From Streptomyces sp. CMB-StM0423 (lineage in GTDB: Bacteria; Actinomycetota; Actinomycetes; Streptomycetales; Streptomycetaceae), in the NCBI RefSeq assembly GCF_002847285.1, contig NZ_CP025407.1:1674001-1738000 (forward strand): 64,000 nucleotides of DNA. Reading direction: 5' to 3'. A program made the position numbers and the translations under genes. The notes under the pieces were generated by a model. That model made no database searches, was not told the origin of the DNA, and saw nothing but the letters and a program-made list of their open reading frames with translations. Below are positions 1 through 8,894 of the stretch, one piece after another (within the stretch, counting starts at the first letter, position 1; every line of letters begins with the position of its first letter).

Positions 1-370
1 CGTAGGCGGGCAGGTCGGCGACCTCCACCTGGAGCAGGTAATCGAAGTTTCCGGTGATGTGGTGGCAGGCGATGACCTCCGGCAGCTCCCCCACCTGTTC
101 CTCGAAGGCGACCACGGCTGCGCGGGTGTGCCGCATCAGCCGCACCCCCGCGAACACGCGCAGCCCGCGGCCGACCGCCGCCGGGTCGATCAGCGCCCGG
201 TAGCCGCGAATGACCCCGGACTCCTCAAGCTGCCGTACGCGCCGAAGGCACGGCGAGGGCGTCAGCCCGACCCGGGCGGCGAGCTCGTTGTTGCTGATAC
301 GGCCGTCCCGTTCCAGTACGGCCAGAATCGACCGGTCCACATCATCCATACCAGCAATTATATTGCTCAT
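1..370 (-). CDS. Lrp/AsnC-family transcriptional regulator (partial, 3' end outside window)
   Basis: About 123 codons are present and the C-terminus runs off the left edge. The N-terminus (DRSILAVLERDGRISNNELA, then a second helix around LTPSPCLRRVRQLEESG) is a typical Lrp winged helix-turn-helix. It is followed by the start of the RAM ligand-binding domain (HHITGNFDYLLQVEV). ATG 370 is taken as the start; ATG 349 is an in-frame alternative, and neither has a strong Shine-Dalgarno sequence. The gene is divergent from a trans-sulfuration-type PLP enzyme. In the known mdeR-mdeA arrangement an Lrp protein regulates a neighbouring sulfur amino acid lyase, so local control of the next two genes by an amino acid effector is the likely role (inference). 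Confidence 0.85.
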   Translation of the reverse strand, partial: MSNIIAGMDDVDRSILAVLERDGRISNNELAARVGLTPSPCLRRVRQLEESGVIRGYRALIDPAAVGRGLRVFAGVRLMRHTRAAVVAFEEQVGELPEVIACHHITGNFDYLLQVEVADLPAY

Positions 371-428
371 GAAGATTCTGTAGCACAATCGCGTGCCCTG
401 ACTCCGCGCAATATCTTGCCAAGATTGC
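353..428. promoter_or_regulatory. Candidate Lrp operators in the divergent promoter region
   Basis: Two palindromes lie between the divergent genes. AGCAAT-TAT-ATTGCT (353-367) is a perfect 6-3-6 palindrome just inside the longer regulator start. TCTTGCCAAGA (414-424) is flanked by GCAA and TTGC. Both are AT-rich for this genome and share the GCAAT/ATTGC half-site, as expected for an autoregulated Lrp-type control region. Confidence 0.45.
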
Positions 429-505
429 TCGCAGCCGGGGCTTGCCGATGGCGCGGGCGGCCATGCTGGATACGGACATACCGTCGAGTTCCGGAGGGGC
501 CAGCC

Positions 506-1675
506 GTGCCGGGCAAGAGCACCGTCACCGTTCACATCGACCGTGAGACCCACCCCAGCCGCGCCGTGGCGCCGCCCATCTACCAGACGGCGGCGTTCTC
601 GGCCGAGGACGCGACCACGTTCGCCGCCGGCGCCGTCGAGCCGCGTGGCAAGGACTTCTACACCCGCTTCGGCAACCCGAACCACGCCCAGGCCGCCGCC
701 GTCGTCGCGGAGCTGGAGGGCACCGAGGCCGCGATGGTCACCGCGTCCGGCATGGCCGCGATCACCACCGCCGTGCTGGCTCTGGTGTCTGCCGGCGACC
801 ATGTCATCGGGCAGAAGTCCACCTACGGCGGCACCGCCTCCGTCCTGCAGAACCTGCTGCCGCGCCTGGGCGTGTCCACCACGCTGGTGGACCAGAGGGA
901 CGAGGGGGCGTTCGAGAAGGCCCTCACCCCCAAGACCCGGCTGATCCTGGTGGAGACACCGAGCAACCCGCTGCTGCAGATCACCGACCTGCGCGCCGTC
1001 GCCGACCTGGCCCGCGCCCACGGTGTGGCAACCCTGGCGGACAACACCTTCGCCACACCGCTGAACCAGCGCCCGGCGGACTTCGGCATCGATGTCGTCT
1101 GGCACAGCGCGACGAAGTACCTCAACGGCCACTCCGACGTCTCCGCCGGAGTGCTGGCCGGGCCGGCGAAGGTCCTGGACCGGATCTGGGACACCAGCCT
1201 GCTCACCGGCGCCACGCTCGGCCCCATCGACGCCTGGCTGCTGCTGCGCGGGATAAGGACCCTGCCGCTGCGCGTGCCACGGCACAACGACAACGGCCTC
1301 GCCCTCGCCGAAGCGCTGAGCGGCCACCCGGCCGTGACACGCGTGCACTACCCCGGCCTGGCCACCCACCCGCAGCACAAGCTGGCCGTCGAGCAGATGA
1401 ACGGATTCGGCGGAGTACTCGGCATCGAATTCACCGGCGGGTACGAGATGGCCGACGCCTTCCTGTCCCGTCTGCGCTACCCCCGCCGCTCCGCCAGCCT
1501 CGGCGGGGTGGAATCCCTCGCCGTGCACCCGGCGTCCATGTGGGCGGGAATGCTCAGCGACGACCAGATCACCGAGACCGTCCCTGCGGGCCTGGTGCGG
1601 CTGGCGGCCGGCACCGAGGACACCGCCGACCTGGTCGCCGACGCCCTCGCCGCGGCCGACGCCGTACACCGCTGA
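506..1675 (+). CDS. PLP-dependent trans-sulfuration family enzyme (cystathionine gamma-synthase/lyase-like)
   Basis: A 389-residue Cys/Met-metabolism PLP enzyme. Visible motifs are the phosphate-binding Tyr-Arg segment FYTRFGNP, the SGMAA loop, the active-site Tyr region TYGGT (Y107) and the Schiff-base lysine in HSATKYLNG (K204). True methionine gamma-lyases carry Cys two residues after this Tyr. Here it is Gly109, so a cystathionine synthase/lyase or O-acylhomoserine-type reaction is more likely than methioninase. GTG 506 is chosen because GGAGGGG lies about 7 bases upstream and homology starts there; the longer reading frame upstream is only the shadow of the Lrp gene. It probably forms an operon with the amidohydrolase 75 bases downstream. 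Confidence 0.85.
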   Translation: MPGKSTVTVHIDRETHPSRAVAPPIYQTAAFSAEDATTFAAGAVEPRGKDFYTRFGNPNHAQAAAVVAELEGTEAAMVTASGMAAITTAVLALVSAGDHVIGQKSTYGGTASVLQNLLPRLGVSTTLVDQRDEGAFEKALTPKTRLILVETPSNPLLQITDLRAVADLARAHGVATLADNTFATPLNQRPADFGIDVVWHSATKYLNGHSDVSAGVLAGPAKVLDRIWDTSLLTGATLGPIDAWLLLRGIRTLPLRVPRHNDNGLALAEALSGHPAVTRVHYPGLATHPQHKLAVEQMNGFGGVLGIEFTGGYEMADAFLSRLRYPRRSASLGGVESLAVHPASMWAGMLSDDQITETVPAGLVRLAAGTEDTADLVADALAAADAVHR

Positions 1676-1750
1676 GCCGCCCTGCACCACGGCAGCCTCA
1701 GCCCGCCCACCGTACGCGAGCGTGAACCACCCGAAACAAAGGACCCTCCC

Positions 1751-3049
1751 ATGCAGACCCTGCTCTCCGGCGGCACCGTCGTCACCATGGACCCGGCTGC
1801 CGGCGATCTCCACCGAGGCGACGTGCTGATCGAGGACGGTGTGATCGTCGAGGTGGCCAAGCGGATCGAGGTGACCGACGCCGACGTGATCGACGCGAGT
1901 GACCGGATCGTCCTGCCCGGTTTCGTCGACAACCACCGTCACGCCTGGCAGACCGCGTTCCGGGGCGCGGGCGCGGACTGGACGTTTCCCGAGTGGGCCG
2001 CCGCCATGCACGGCACCGTCAAGCCGCACTACCGGCCCGAGGACGTGTACCTGGGCACCCTGCTCGGCCGGCTGGAGGCCCTGCACGCGGGCGTGACCAC
2101 GATGCTGGACTGGTATCACGTCGCGAAGAGCGCCGAGCATGAGGACGCGGCCATTGCCGCCCTGCGCGACGTACCGGGGCGGTCCGTCTTCTGCCTCGGT
2201 GCGGGCTGGGACTCCGCCGCCTCCGTGGACGACGCGATCCGCCGCGTCCGCGCCGAGCTGCCCGACGGCGGCCCGGTCACCATGGCCTGGGGGCTGCGCG
2301 GGACCGAGGACACGAGCCTGGACACCGTCGCCCGGGAGCTGGAGCTGGCCGCCGACCTCGGCCTGCGCACCAGCCTGCACACCGGCTCCGACGGTACCCA
2401 GCGCCCCATCGCCGAGCTGCACGAGCACGGCCTGCTCCGGGACACCACCACGTTCGTGCACGGCAACGGCATCAGCGACGAAGAACTGCGGATGCTCGCC
2501 GACGCGGGCAGCTCGCTCTCGATCAGCCCGGACGTCGAGCTGAAAATGGGCTTCGGCAACCCACTGACCGGCCGGGCACTGGCCGCCGGCCTGCGCCCGA
2601 CCCTGTCCGTCGACGACGTCCCCTCGGCCGGCGGCGACATGTTCTCCACCATGCGTACCGCCTTCGCGGTGCAACGCGGCCTGGACGGCGGCCTCAACTC
2701 CCGCGACCTGCTGGAGTTCACCACCCTCGACGCCGCCGCCTCCTGCGGACTCGACGCCCGCACGGGCAGCATCACACCCGGCAAGGACGCCGACATCATC
2801 CTGCTGCGCACCGACGACATCACCGTGTTCCCGGTCGCCGACCCGGTCGGCACCGTCGTCTCCGCCGGTCATCCCGGGCTGGTCGACACCGTGCTCGCCG
2901 CCGGCCGCGTGGTCAAGCGCGACGGAGCCCTGGTGGGCGTGGACCTGCCCACGCTCAGGACCCGGCTGACCGCTTCCCGCGACCGCATCGCGGCGGCTGC
3001 AGGCGTACGGCTCGACGGCACCTGGCGTCCGCGGCCCGACACCATGTAG
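1751..3049 (+). CDS. Amidohydrolase / metal-dependent hydrolase (TRZ/ATZ, SsnA-like deaminase group)
   Basis: A 432-residue amidohydrolase-superfamily protein. The beta-sandwich N-terminus leads into the metal motif NHRHAW (H62, H64). Further candidate ligands are H210 (SLHTG), H237 (FVHGNG) and D288 (SVDDV), and the C-terminal TITPGKDADIILL-type composite sheet is present. These are the features of the group that deaminates or dechlorinates N-heterocycles and related amidines. The substrate cannot be read from sequence. An AAAGGA ribosome site precedes the ATG. It follows the PLP enzyme on the same strand with a short gap, so both probably act in one catabolic or salvage route under the adjacent Lrp regulator (inference). 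Confidence 0.82.
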   Translation: MQTLLSGGTVVTMDPAAGDLHRGDVLIEDGVIVEVAKRIEVTDADVIDASDRIVLPGFVDNHRHAWQTAFRGAGADWTFPEWAAAMHGTVKPHYRPEDVYLGTLLGRLEALHAGVTTMLDWYHVAKSAEHEDAAIAALRDVPGRSVFCLGAGWDSAASVDDAIRRVRAELPDGGPVTMAWGLRGTEDTSLDTVARELELAADLGLRTSLHTGSDGTQRPIAELHEHGLLRDTTTFVHGNGISDEELRMLADAGSSLSISPDVELKMGFGNPLTGRALAAGLRPTLSVDDVPSAGGDMFSTMRTAFAVQRGLDGGLNSRDLLEFTTLDAAASCGLDARTGSITPGKDADIILLRTDDITVFPVADPVGTVVSAGHPGLVDTVLAAGRVVKRDGALVGVDLPTLRTRLTASRDRIAAAAGVRLDGTWRPRPDTM

Positions 3050-3223
3050 CCGTGCGCGCGACGGTCGGCTTGCGGTTGCCGCGGCCGGTGACCGCGGCAA
3101 GTGGAGAGGGCCGGCGTGATCGTCCCGGCCGTGGCGGGGCTGCACCGGTGGTGACGGCTCTGCGGGGGCTGGGCGTGCGGGACATGGACGTGACACGGCT
3201 CCCGAGCGGTGGGCGAGGTGCTT

Positions 3224-3928
3224 TTACGCCCGGGGGTTCCCGTTCAGGCCCTCCGCGGCCTGGGTGATGACGGCGGCCACGGTCGCCGGGCGGGACACGT
3301 ACACGGCGTGGCTGCCGGGGGTCTCGGTGACGGTCGCGCCGGAGCGCCCGGCCATGGCGCGCTGGGCGGGCGGGGGGATCATGCGGTCGTCGGTGGAGAC
3401 CAGGTACCAGGACGGCTTGCTCCGCCAGGCCGGTACGGACACCGCGCCGGCGAGTGCGTCGACGCCCCACGGCACCTGGGAGTCGGCCATGAACGCGGCC
3501 TGTGCCGCCGGCAGGTCGGCGGCGAACGCGGCGGCGAACTTCTCCCGGTCGAGGAAGAGGAAGCCGTCCTGCGGCGGCAGGATCGGCGGAACGGGGGCGC
3601 CGGGCGGCGGGTCGGCGATCAGAGAGTCGACCGACTCGCCCTTGTCGGGCGCGAACGCGGCGATGTACGCGAGGGCGGCGACGTTCGGGTGGTTGCCGGC
3701 CTCGGTGATGACGACACCGCCGTACGAGTGGCCGACCAGCACCGCGGGGCCGTCCAGGCCGTCGAGGATCTGGTGGGTGGCGGCGACGTCGCCGGCCAGC
3801 GACAGCGTCGGGTTCTGCACGACGGCCACCCGGTAGCCGTCGGCGGTGAGCGCGTCGTACACGCCCTGCCAGCCCGACCCGTCCACGAAGCCGCCATGCA
3901 CGAGCACGATGTTCTGGATGCGCGTCAT
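3224..3928 (-). CDS. Alpha/beta hydrolase (EstA/salicylate esterase-like)
   Basis: A 234-residue single-domain alpha/beta hydrolase. The oxyanion-hole motif HGGFVDGSGW follows strand 1, the nucleophile elbow is GHSYGG (S68), and the acid (D180 or D181 in STDDRM) and histidine (H207 in GSHAVYVSRP) complete the triad. There is no signal peptide, so it is probably cytoplasmic. ATG 3928 is chosen over an in-frame codon 10 residues upstream because AGGAGAG sits at good spacing. The family includes small-ester hydrolases induced in stress loci; the physiological substrate is unknown. It converges with the amidohydrolase gene. Confidence 0.85.
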   Translation of the reverse strand: MTRIQNIVLVHGGFVDGSGWQGVYDALTADGYRVAVVQNPTLSLAGDVAATHQILDGLDGPAVLVGHSYGGVVITEAGNHPNVAALAYIAAFAPDKGESVDSLIADPPPGAPVPPILPPQDGFLFLDREKFAAAFAADLPAAQAAFMADSQVPWGVDALAGAVSVPAWRSKPSWYLVSTDDRMIPPPAQRAMAGRSGATVTETPGSHAVYVSRPATVAAVITQAAEGLNGNPRA

Positions 3929-4084
3929 GATCTCTCCTGATCTGTCGATCCCCGACACCGGGTGTGGGACCCGTCCCTGCTATCAAAGTCAAGCCGCGCC
4001 GCCGCAGGGCCGCCATGCAGAACAGCACGCAGAACTGCCGCGCAATCGGGCACGCGGAGGTATCGAGGGCCGGGCGCCCGGAGG

Positions 4085-4384
4085 TCAGGGGGCGGCGGCG
4101 AGGTCACGGCAGCGGAGGTACGCCTCCGCGTCGCCGACGGCCTGGAAGATGATCTGCGCCGCCCTGGCGTAGGTCCGGCGGCTTTCCGCGACCCGGCCCT
4201 CCTCGGCGAGCAGCGCGGCGAGCGCCTCCAGGGCGGAGCCCTGCAGGTACACGGTGTCGAACTGCTCCATGGCGGACGTCGCCTCGGCCAGCGCCGCGAT
4301 GGCCTCGGCCCGGCGGCCGAGGCGCCCCAGCCCCCGGCCGAGGTCGGCCAGGACATGCGGCCATGTCTGCCTCCGCCATCTCAA
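4085..4384 (-). pseudogene. C-terminal TPR fragment of an AfsR/LuxR-type regulator
   Basis: About 99 codons encode helical pairs of TPR type (LADLGRGLGRLGRRAEAIAA, LAALLAEEGRVAESRRTYAR) ending in GDAEAYLRCRDLAAAP. That resembles the extreme C-terminus of large Streptomyces regulators with an NB-ARC ATPase and TPR repeats. No ATPase or DNA-binding part precedes it and there is no convincing ribosome site, so it is read as a 3' remnant of a much longer gene. The N-terminal half of the same protein class, also broken, lies at 18539-19010 on the other strand. Confidence 0.5.
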
Positions 4385-4654
4385 AGGGCCTGGTTGATCC
4401 GGCGTTGGTGAACGCCTTGGAGAGGCGAGGGGGTGGCTCGGATCGATGCCGGCAAAGCAGGTGAGGCATACCTGCTACACCGCGGGCGCGGGACCATGGG
4501 CCGCTGCTGGGCCGAAGCGCGCGCCTTCGTCCTCGCGGGACGGGGCGGTGGTGGCCGCCATCGATCGCCATCAAGGGCCCTGTCGGCGGCGAGTTTGCCG
4601 CCGGCGCTGCCGCCCCGGCTGAACGGGTCGCGTCGTCGTTGGCTCGGGTGGGGA
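4385..4654. other. Gene remnant / intergenic debris
   Basis: About 270 bases between the TPR fragment and the SDR gene. Frames are short and broken and no ribosome site or recognisable domain is seen. It is probably decayed coding or IS-derived DNA. Confidence 0.3.
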
Positions 4655-5431
4655 TTATGCGAGGAACCCGCCGTCGACGGCGAGATGTGCGCCGTTGATG
4701 TAGGAGGCTTCATCGGAGAGCAGGAAGGCAACGGCCGTGGCGATCTCGTCCCCGGTGCCCACCCGGCGCATGGGGATACCGGTGTCCGCGACCTGCTGCG
4801 TGCCCCCGGGGTTTGCCTGGGTCATCTCCGTGTCGATCACACCGGGTTGCAGTTCGTTAACCCGTACGCCCCGGGCACCGAACTCGATCGCCGCGGAGCG
4901 GGTCAGGCCGCGGATGCCGTGCTTGGCACTGGAGTACTCCGGGGTCGGGCCGCCCCGGTCCGCGAAGACGCTGGAGACGTTGACGACAGCGCCGCCGCCG
5001 GCCTCAAGGATCGCCGGGACCTCGTACTTGAGCCCGTAGAACAGGCTGTTCAGATCGATGTCGACGATCTGCCGCCACTGCTCGGGAGTCATGTCGGTCA
5101 GCGGGACGAAGTTCCCCGACACGCCCGCGTTGTTGACGGCGTAGTGCAGTGCACCGAACTGTGCCAGGGTGCGGGCGACGGCCCGCTCGACGTCGCCGGG
5201 CCGGCTGACGTCTGCGGGCACGGCCAAGGCCCTGCCGCCAGCGGCGGCGATCTCATCGACGACCTCGGCGAGCTTGTTCTCCCGGCGGCCGACTACCGTG
5301 ACCGCCGCGCCGCGCCGCGCCAGCAGGACCGCTGTGGCGCGTCCCATCCCGGACCCTGCGCCGGTGACGAGGGCGACCTTCCCGGCGAACTGGCGCTGCA
5401 TGGTCTGCTCCGTGCTGGTGCCGGACGTCAT
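4655..5431 (-). CDS. SDR family oxidoreductase (classical, 3-ketoacyl reductase-like)
   Basis: A 258-residue classical short-chain dehydrogenase. It has the Rossmann motif TGAGSGMG (residues 23-30), NNAG (about 100-103), the catalytic Ser153/154, Tyr166 and Lys170 (YSSAK), and the usual C-terminal SYINGAHLAVDGGF. An Arg pair follows beta-2 (VVGRREN), which suggests NADP(H). The start codon overlaps the stop of the upstream SDR (ATGA), so translation is coupled. ATG 5401 is a possible shorter start. The substrate is unknown. It is the second gene of a two-SDR operon downstream of twin TetR-type operators. Confidence 0.9.
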   Translation of the reverse strand: MTSGTSTEQTMQRQFAGKVALVTGAGSGMGRATAVLLARRGAAVTVVGRRENKLAEVVDEIAAAGGRALAVPADVSRPGDVERAVARTLAQFGALHYAVNNAGVSGNFVPLTDMTPEQWRQIVDIDLNSLFYGLKYEVPAILEAGGGAVVNVSSVFADRGGPTPEYSSAKHGIRGLTRSAAIEFGARGVRVNELQPGVIDTEMTQANPGGTQQVADTGIPMRRVGTGDEIATAVAFLLSDEASYINGAHLAVDGGFLA

Positions 5432-6303
5432 GACGCGGCGGAGGGCAGGTCGACCGGGTAGTCGGCGCCGGAGTCAGCGGAAGCGGAGACGGCCTGCCAG
5501 GCTGTGGCTTCGGTGATCTGGCTGCGGGAGTAGTCCAGGGCCATCTGCGCCGCACCGGCGCCGAGGAGCAGATGGCCGGGCAGGTTGTCGGCATGGACGA
5601 TCCGCACGAGGATGTCCGCGGCCCGGTCGGGGTCGCCCTGTGCGGAGCTTCCGCCGCGCAGCAGTTCGCCCATGGCGCCGACGGTCTCACGGTACTCCTC
5701 GGGGACGTCGTCGACCTGCATGGAGGCGCCGGCCCAGTCGGTGGCGAAGCCGCCCGGCTCGACCACGAGGTAGCGGATCCCAAACGGCGCGGTCTCGGCG
5801 GCCAGGACGCGGGTGAACCCGTCGACGGCGAACTTGGCCGCCTGGTAGGAGGCGAGCCCGGGGGTGTGGCCGACCCGTCCGCCGACCGAGGAGAACTGGA
5901 TCACGATGCCTCCTGAGCCCTGCTTCTTCAGCAGCGGCAGAGCGGCCCGGGAGACGTTGTAGACACCCCAGAAGTTGGTGTCGAACTGGCGGCGGAAGTC
6001 GGCCTCGTCGGTGGTCTCTACGGGCGAGAGGTTGGCGTAGCCGGCGTTGTTGACCACCACGTCGATCCGCCCGTACTTCTCGACGCCGGCGGTGAGCGCG
6101 GCCTCGGCCGCGGTGACGTCGGTGACGTCCAGGGCCACCGGGAGGATGCGGTCGCCGTACTTCTCTACCAGGTCGGCGAGCTGCTCGGGCCTGCGCGCGC
6201 TCGCCACCACGTTGGCGCCGGCCCCGAGGGCGGCGGTCGCGAGGGAGCGGCCGAAGCCACGGGAGGAGCCCGTGATGAACCAGGTGTCCGGTTGCGTACT
6301 CAT
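5428..6303 (-). CDS. SDR family oxidoreductase
   Basis: A 291-residue SDR of the longer type that includes retinol/3-oxoacyl reductase-like proteins. Motifs are TGSSRGFG (residues 11-18), NNAG (85-88), Ser139, Tyr153 and Lys157 (SYQAAK). The C-terminal tail is extended by about 40 residues compared with the next gene. ATG 6303 is chosen; a GTG 24 bases upstream would fall inside the operator palindromes. The gene is divergent from a TetR-type gene and is the first of a coupled pair (4-base overlap with the next SDR). It was probably repressed by that TetR protein before the regulator was truncated. Confidence 0.88.
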   Translation of the reverse strand: MSTQPDTWFITGSSRGFGRSLATAALGAGANVVASARRPEQLADLVEKYGDRILPVALDVTDVTAAEAALTAGVEKYGRIDVVVNNAGYANLSPVETTDEADFRRQFDTNFWGVYNVSRAALPLLKKQGSGGIVIQFSSVGGRVGHTPGLASYQAAKFAVDGFTRVLAAETAPFGIRYLVVEPGGFATDWAGASMQVDDVPEEYRETVGAMGELLRGGSSAQGDPDRAADILVRIVHADNLPGHLLLGAGAAQMALDYSRSQITEATAWQAVSASADSGADYPVDLPSAAS

Positions 6304-6355
6304 CCCTTTAGTGCAACACGGTTTCACTAATACCGCAACCTGGTTGCGCTAAGCT
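6304..6355. promoter_or_regulatory. Twin TetR-type operators between the SDR operon and the broken TetR gene
   Basis: Two palindromes share a half-site. TTAGTG-c-AAC-acg-GTT-t-CACTAA spans 6308-6330 with one mismatched pair. CGCAACC-T-GGTTGCG spans 6334-6348 and is perfect; its right half extends to the complement of TTAGCGCAACC. The common half-site is TTAG(T/C)GCAAC. The position overlaps both promoters, as expected for a TetR autorepressor that also controls the SDR genes. Confidence 0.65.
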
Positions 6356-6532
6356 GTGTGGGTGACCACCCCCCAGTTCGCACGCGCCCGCAGCGCCGCG
6401 GCCAAGCAGGCCCGCGAGACGGCGATCCTGGAGGCTGCCGCGCGCCTTGCCGACAAGCACGGCGTCCGCACCGTGACGCTCACGGACATCGCCGACGCGG
6501 TCGGTATGCACAAGTCGGCGATGCTGCGCTAT
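6356..6532 (+). pseudogene. TetR-family regulator, truncated after the helix-turn-helix
   Basis: Codons from GTG 6356 (GTG 6362 is also possible) encode a good TetR DNA-binding domain: RETAILEAAARLADKHGVRT, then VTLTDIADAVGMHKSAMLRY. The family continues with F-x-T/S-R/K, but here homology stops after the Tyr codon (6530-6532). The sequence then becomes the reverse strand of an IS701-type transposase. The ligand-binding domain is missing and is not found beyond the IS remnant. The protein, if made, would be an HTH with a short nonsense tail and would probably not dimerise. Confidence 0.8.
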
Positions 6533-6925
6533 CGCGGCCTGGAAGCATTCCTCGATCTGCCAGCGCGTTCCGGCGATCCGCACCAGCTCCCGGGCGGTGG
6601 TCTCCAAAGGGGCGTAGGCGAGGTAGTAGGCGATCTCGTCGGGCTTGCTGATGCGACGGCGGGAAGCCGGATCGCTGCCCAGTGGTAGACGCGAGGGCCC
6701 TTCGCGCCGTCGCCGCACGAGATCTTCTCCCACGCCTCGTCCGGAGCCTGCGCGAACAGCCCGTCGATGCGCGGGCAGCCCACGGTGAATTGGGACTTGG
6801 GCACCATGTGCCGGGCCAGCTCGCCCTTGGTGGCGAAGGTCCGCTCGTCGGGGATCTTCGCTGAGCGGCAGCGGTCGCGGTCCTCGGTCCAGGTCTTGGG
6901 CAGATACAACTCGCGATCGACCAGG
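6533..6925 (-). mobile_element. IS701-family transposase remnant
   Basis: On the minus strand the fragments VDRELYLPKTWTEDRDRCR, GELARHMVPKSQFTV and, after a frame change near 6660, SKPDEIAYYLAYAPLETTAR and AGTRWQIEECFQAA match the order seen in IS701-family transposases of Streptomyces. The 5' part and the last quarter of the gene are absent, and at least one frameshift is present. It is therefore a dead remnant. It abuts the TetR gene at 6532/6533 without obvious terminal repeats, so a later deletion probably removed both IS ends. Confidence 0.72.
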
Positions 6926-7329
6926 CAGCTTGTCGTCCCCCACCCCCGCACCTGCACGGCTACCGAGGACGACACCATGCGCTGAGCTGGTCGAACTGGC
7001 GCCGACGACGCCAGGCAGTCGCCCGCCGTTGTCACTACCTGCGGCGTTGTCGCACGTTCGAGGGGCTGCCTCGGTGAGACCGCCCCGGACCACACCACGA
7101 CCCGCTACACTCCAGCCGCCCGGCGAAACTCCAGGTCACACAGCGAAATCCTGCTGGAGTACTAGGTGATTGCTTGTCCTCATCGTCCGTGTCCGCAGGG
7201 GTGACGAACACCAGCCGCCGCCCGCGGCCGGGTGAGTCGATCGGCAGGGTTCGGATGTGGTGGAGACCCTCCTCACTGATCACCCGACGGTCCGTGTCGC
7301 AGCCACTCGCGGCTGTGGCCTTGTTGGCA
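6926..7329. other. Non-coding or decayed stretch between IS remnant and katA terminator
   Basis: No gene can be supported. Minus-strand frames contain a short piece (EGLHHIRTLPIDSPGRGRR and following) with coding-like composition but no recognisable family, start or continuation. It may be part of the original IS or of a deleted gene. Confidence 0.3.
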
Positions 7330-7361
7330 ACGACCTGCGGCGGAAGATCGCCGCAGGTCGT
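7330..7361 (-). terminator. Intrinsic terminator of katA
   Basis: A perfect 13-bp stem (ACGACCTGCGGCG with its complement) and the loop GAAGAT. It begins directly after the katA stop codon on the minus strand. Confidence 0.8.
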
Positions 7362-8828
7362 TCAGAGTGCCCCGTGGGCTTTGCAGGCCATACGGACGCC
7401 GTTGCCGTAGGCGGGGTCGGCCTGCGCGCAGTTGTGGATGTGCTGCTCGACGGTCTGCGGGCGGGCGCCCCTGATGGCGTGGGCGGTGTTGTCGAAGAGG
7501 GCCTGCTGCTGTGCTGCGGTCATCAGCCGGAAGAGGTCGCCGACCTGTTGGAAGTAGTTGTCGTCGTCCTCGCGGAAGTCGAAGTGGTCGGCGGTGGCGC
7601 CGTTCGGCTGCGCGGGGTCCGCGTAGGAGGGCTGCTCGGCCCAGCGGCCGTAGTTGTTGGGCTCGACCCCGGGTACTCCGCCCTGGTTGCCGTCGACGCG
7701 CATGGCACCGTCGCGGTGGTAGGAGTTGACCAGCGTCGCGGCATGCGGCTGGTTGACCGGGATCTGGTGATGGTTGACGCCGACTCGGTAGCGCGCGGCG
7801 TCGCCGTAGGCGAAGAGCCGGCCCTGGAGCATCTTGTCCGGGCTGAAGGAGATGCCGGGCACGAGGTTCGCCGGTGTGAGAGCGGCCTGCTCGACATCGG
7901 CGAAGTAGTTGTCCGGGTTGCGGTTCAGCTCGAACTCGCCGACCTCGATCAGCGGGTAGTCCCTCTTGCTCCACACCTTGGTCAGATCGAAGGGGTGGAA
8001 GCGGTAGGTCGCCGCGTCGGCCTCCGGCATCACCTGGATGTGCAGGGACCACTTCGGATTGTCGCCGCGCTCGATGGCCTCGTACAGATCGCGGCCGTGC
8101 GATTCGCGGTCCCGGCCGATCAGCGCCGAGGCTTCCTCGTCCGTGAGGTTCTGGATGCCCTGCCGGGTGCGGAAGTGGAACTTGACCCAGTGCCGCTCCC
8201 CGGCCGCGTTGATCAGGCTGAAGGTGTGCGAGCCGAAGCCGTGCATGTGCCGGTAGGACTTCGGGATACCGCGGTCGCTCATGATGATCGTGACCTGGTG
8301 CAGCGACTCGGGCAGGTTGGTCCAGAAGCCCCAGTTGTTCTCCGGGTCGCGCAGGTTGGTACGCGGGTCGCGCTTGACCGCCCGGTTGAGGTCCGGGAAC
8401 TTCAGCGGGTCGCGGTGGAAGAAGACCGGCGTGTTGTTGCCGATGACGTCCCAGTTGCCCTCTTCGGTGTAGAAGCGCAGGGCGAAACCGCGGATGTCGC
8501 GCTCGGCGTCGGCGGCACCGCGCTCGCCGGCGACCGTGGAGAACCGGGCGAACATCTTGCATGTGTTGCCGATCGCGCTGAAGAGCGCCGCCTTGGTGTA
8601 ACGGGAGATGTCGTGTGTCACCCGGAACGTGCCGAACGCACCCGCGCCCTTCGCGTGCATGCGGCGCTCGGGGATGACCTCGCGGTCGAAGTGCGCCAGC
8701 TTCTCGATCAGCCACAGGTTCTGGAGCAGCAGCGGGCCGCGCGGCCCCGCGCTCAGGCTGTTCTGGTTGTCGGCGACCGGGGCTCCGGCGGCCGTGGTCA
8801 GCGGGTCGGTGTTGTCCTCGAAGGGCAT
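7362..8828 (-). CDS. katA: Monofunctional haem catalase (clade 3, KatA)
   Basis: A 488-residue small-subunit catalase that dismutates hydrogen peroxide in the cytoplasm. It has the distal His58 ([12 protein letters not shown]), the essential Asn131 (GNNTPVFF) and the proximal haem ligand Tyr341 ([12 protein letters not shown]). Length and motifs fit clade 3 and no large C-terminal flavodoxin-like domain is present. ATG 8828 is chosen because GAGGAGA lies just upstream; the longer frame above it is the remains of catR. In Streptomyces catA is normally repressed by CatR encoded directly upstream. Here that gene is wrecked, so peroxide-responsive repression from this locus is probably lost. Confidence 0.95.
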   Translation of the reverse strand: MPFEDNTDPLTTAAGAPVADNQNSLSAGPRGPLLLQNLWLIEKLAHFDREVIPERRMHAKGAGAFGTFRVTHDISRYTKAALFSAIGNTCKMFARFSTVAGERGAADAERDIRGFALRFYTEEGNWDVIGNNTPVFFHRDPLKFPDLNRAVKRDPRTNLRDPENNWGFWTNLPESLHQVTIIMSDRGIPKSYRHMHGFGSHTFSLINAAGERHWVKFHFRTRQGIQNLTDEEASALIGRDRESHGRDLYEAIERGDNPKWSLHIQVMPEADAATYRFHPFDLTKVWSKRDYPLIEVGEFELNRNPDNYFADVEQAALTPANLVPGISFSPDKMLQGRLFAYGDAARYRVGVNHHQIPVNQPHAATLVNSYHRDGAMRVDGNQGGVPGVEPNNYGRWAEQPSYADPAQPNGATADHFDFREDDDNYFQQVGDLFRLMTAAQQQALFDNTAHAIRGARPQTVEQHIHNCAQADPAYGNGVRMACKAHGAL

Positions 8829-8894
8829 CTGCTTCTCCTCGAAGCCGTAGGGACGAAGGGTCGGGCGGCGGGCGCCGGCGTGCGGCGCACGTGG

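Noticed and set aside
59..505. Open 5' extension of the PLP-enzyme frame
   Set aside because: It is the reverse shadow of the Lrp gene; homology and the GGAGGGG site place the start at GTG 506.
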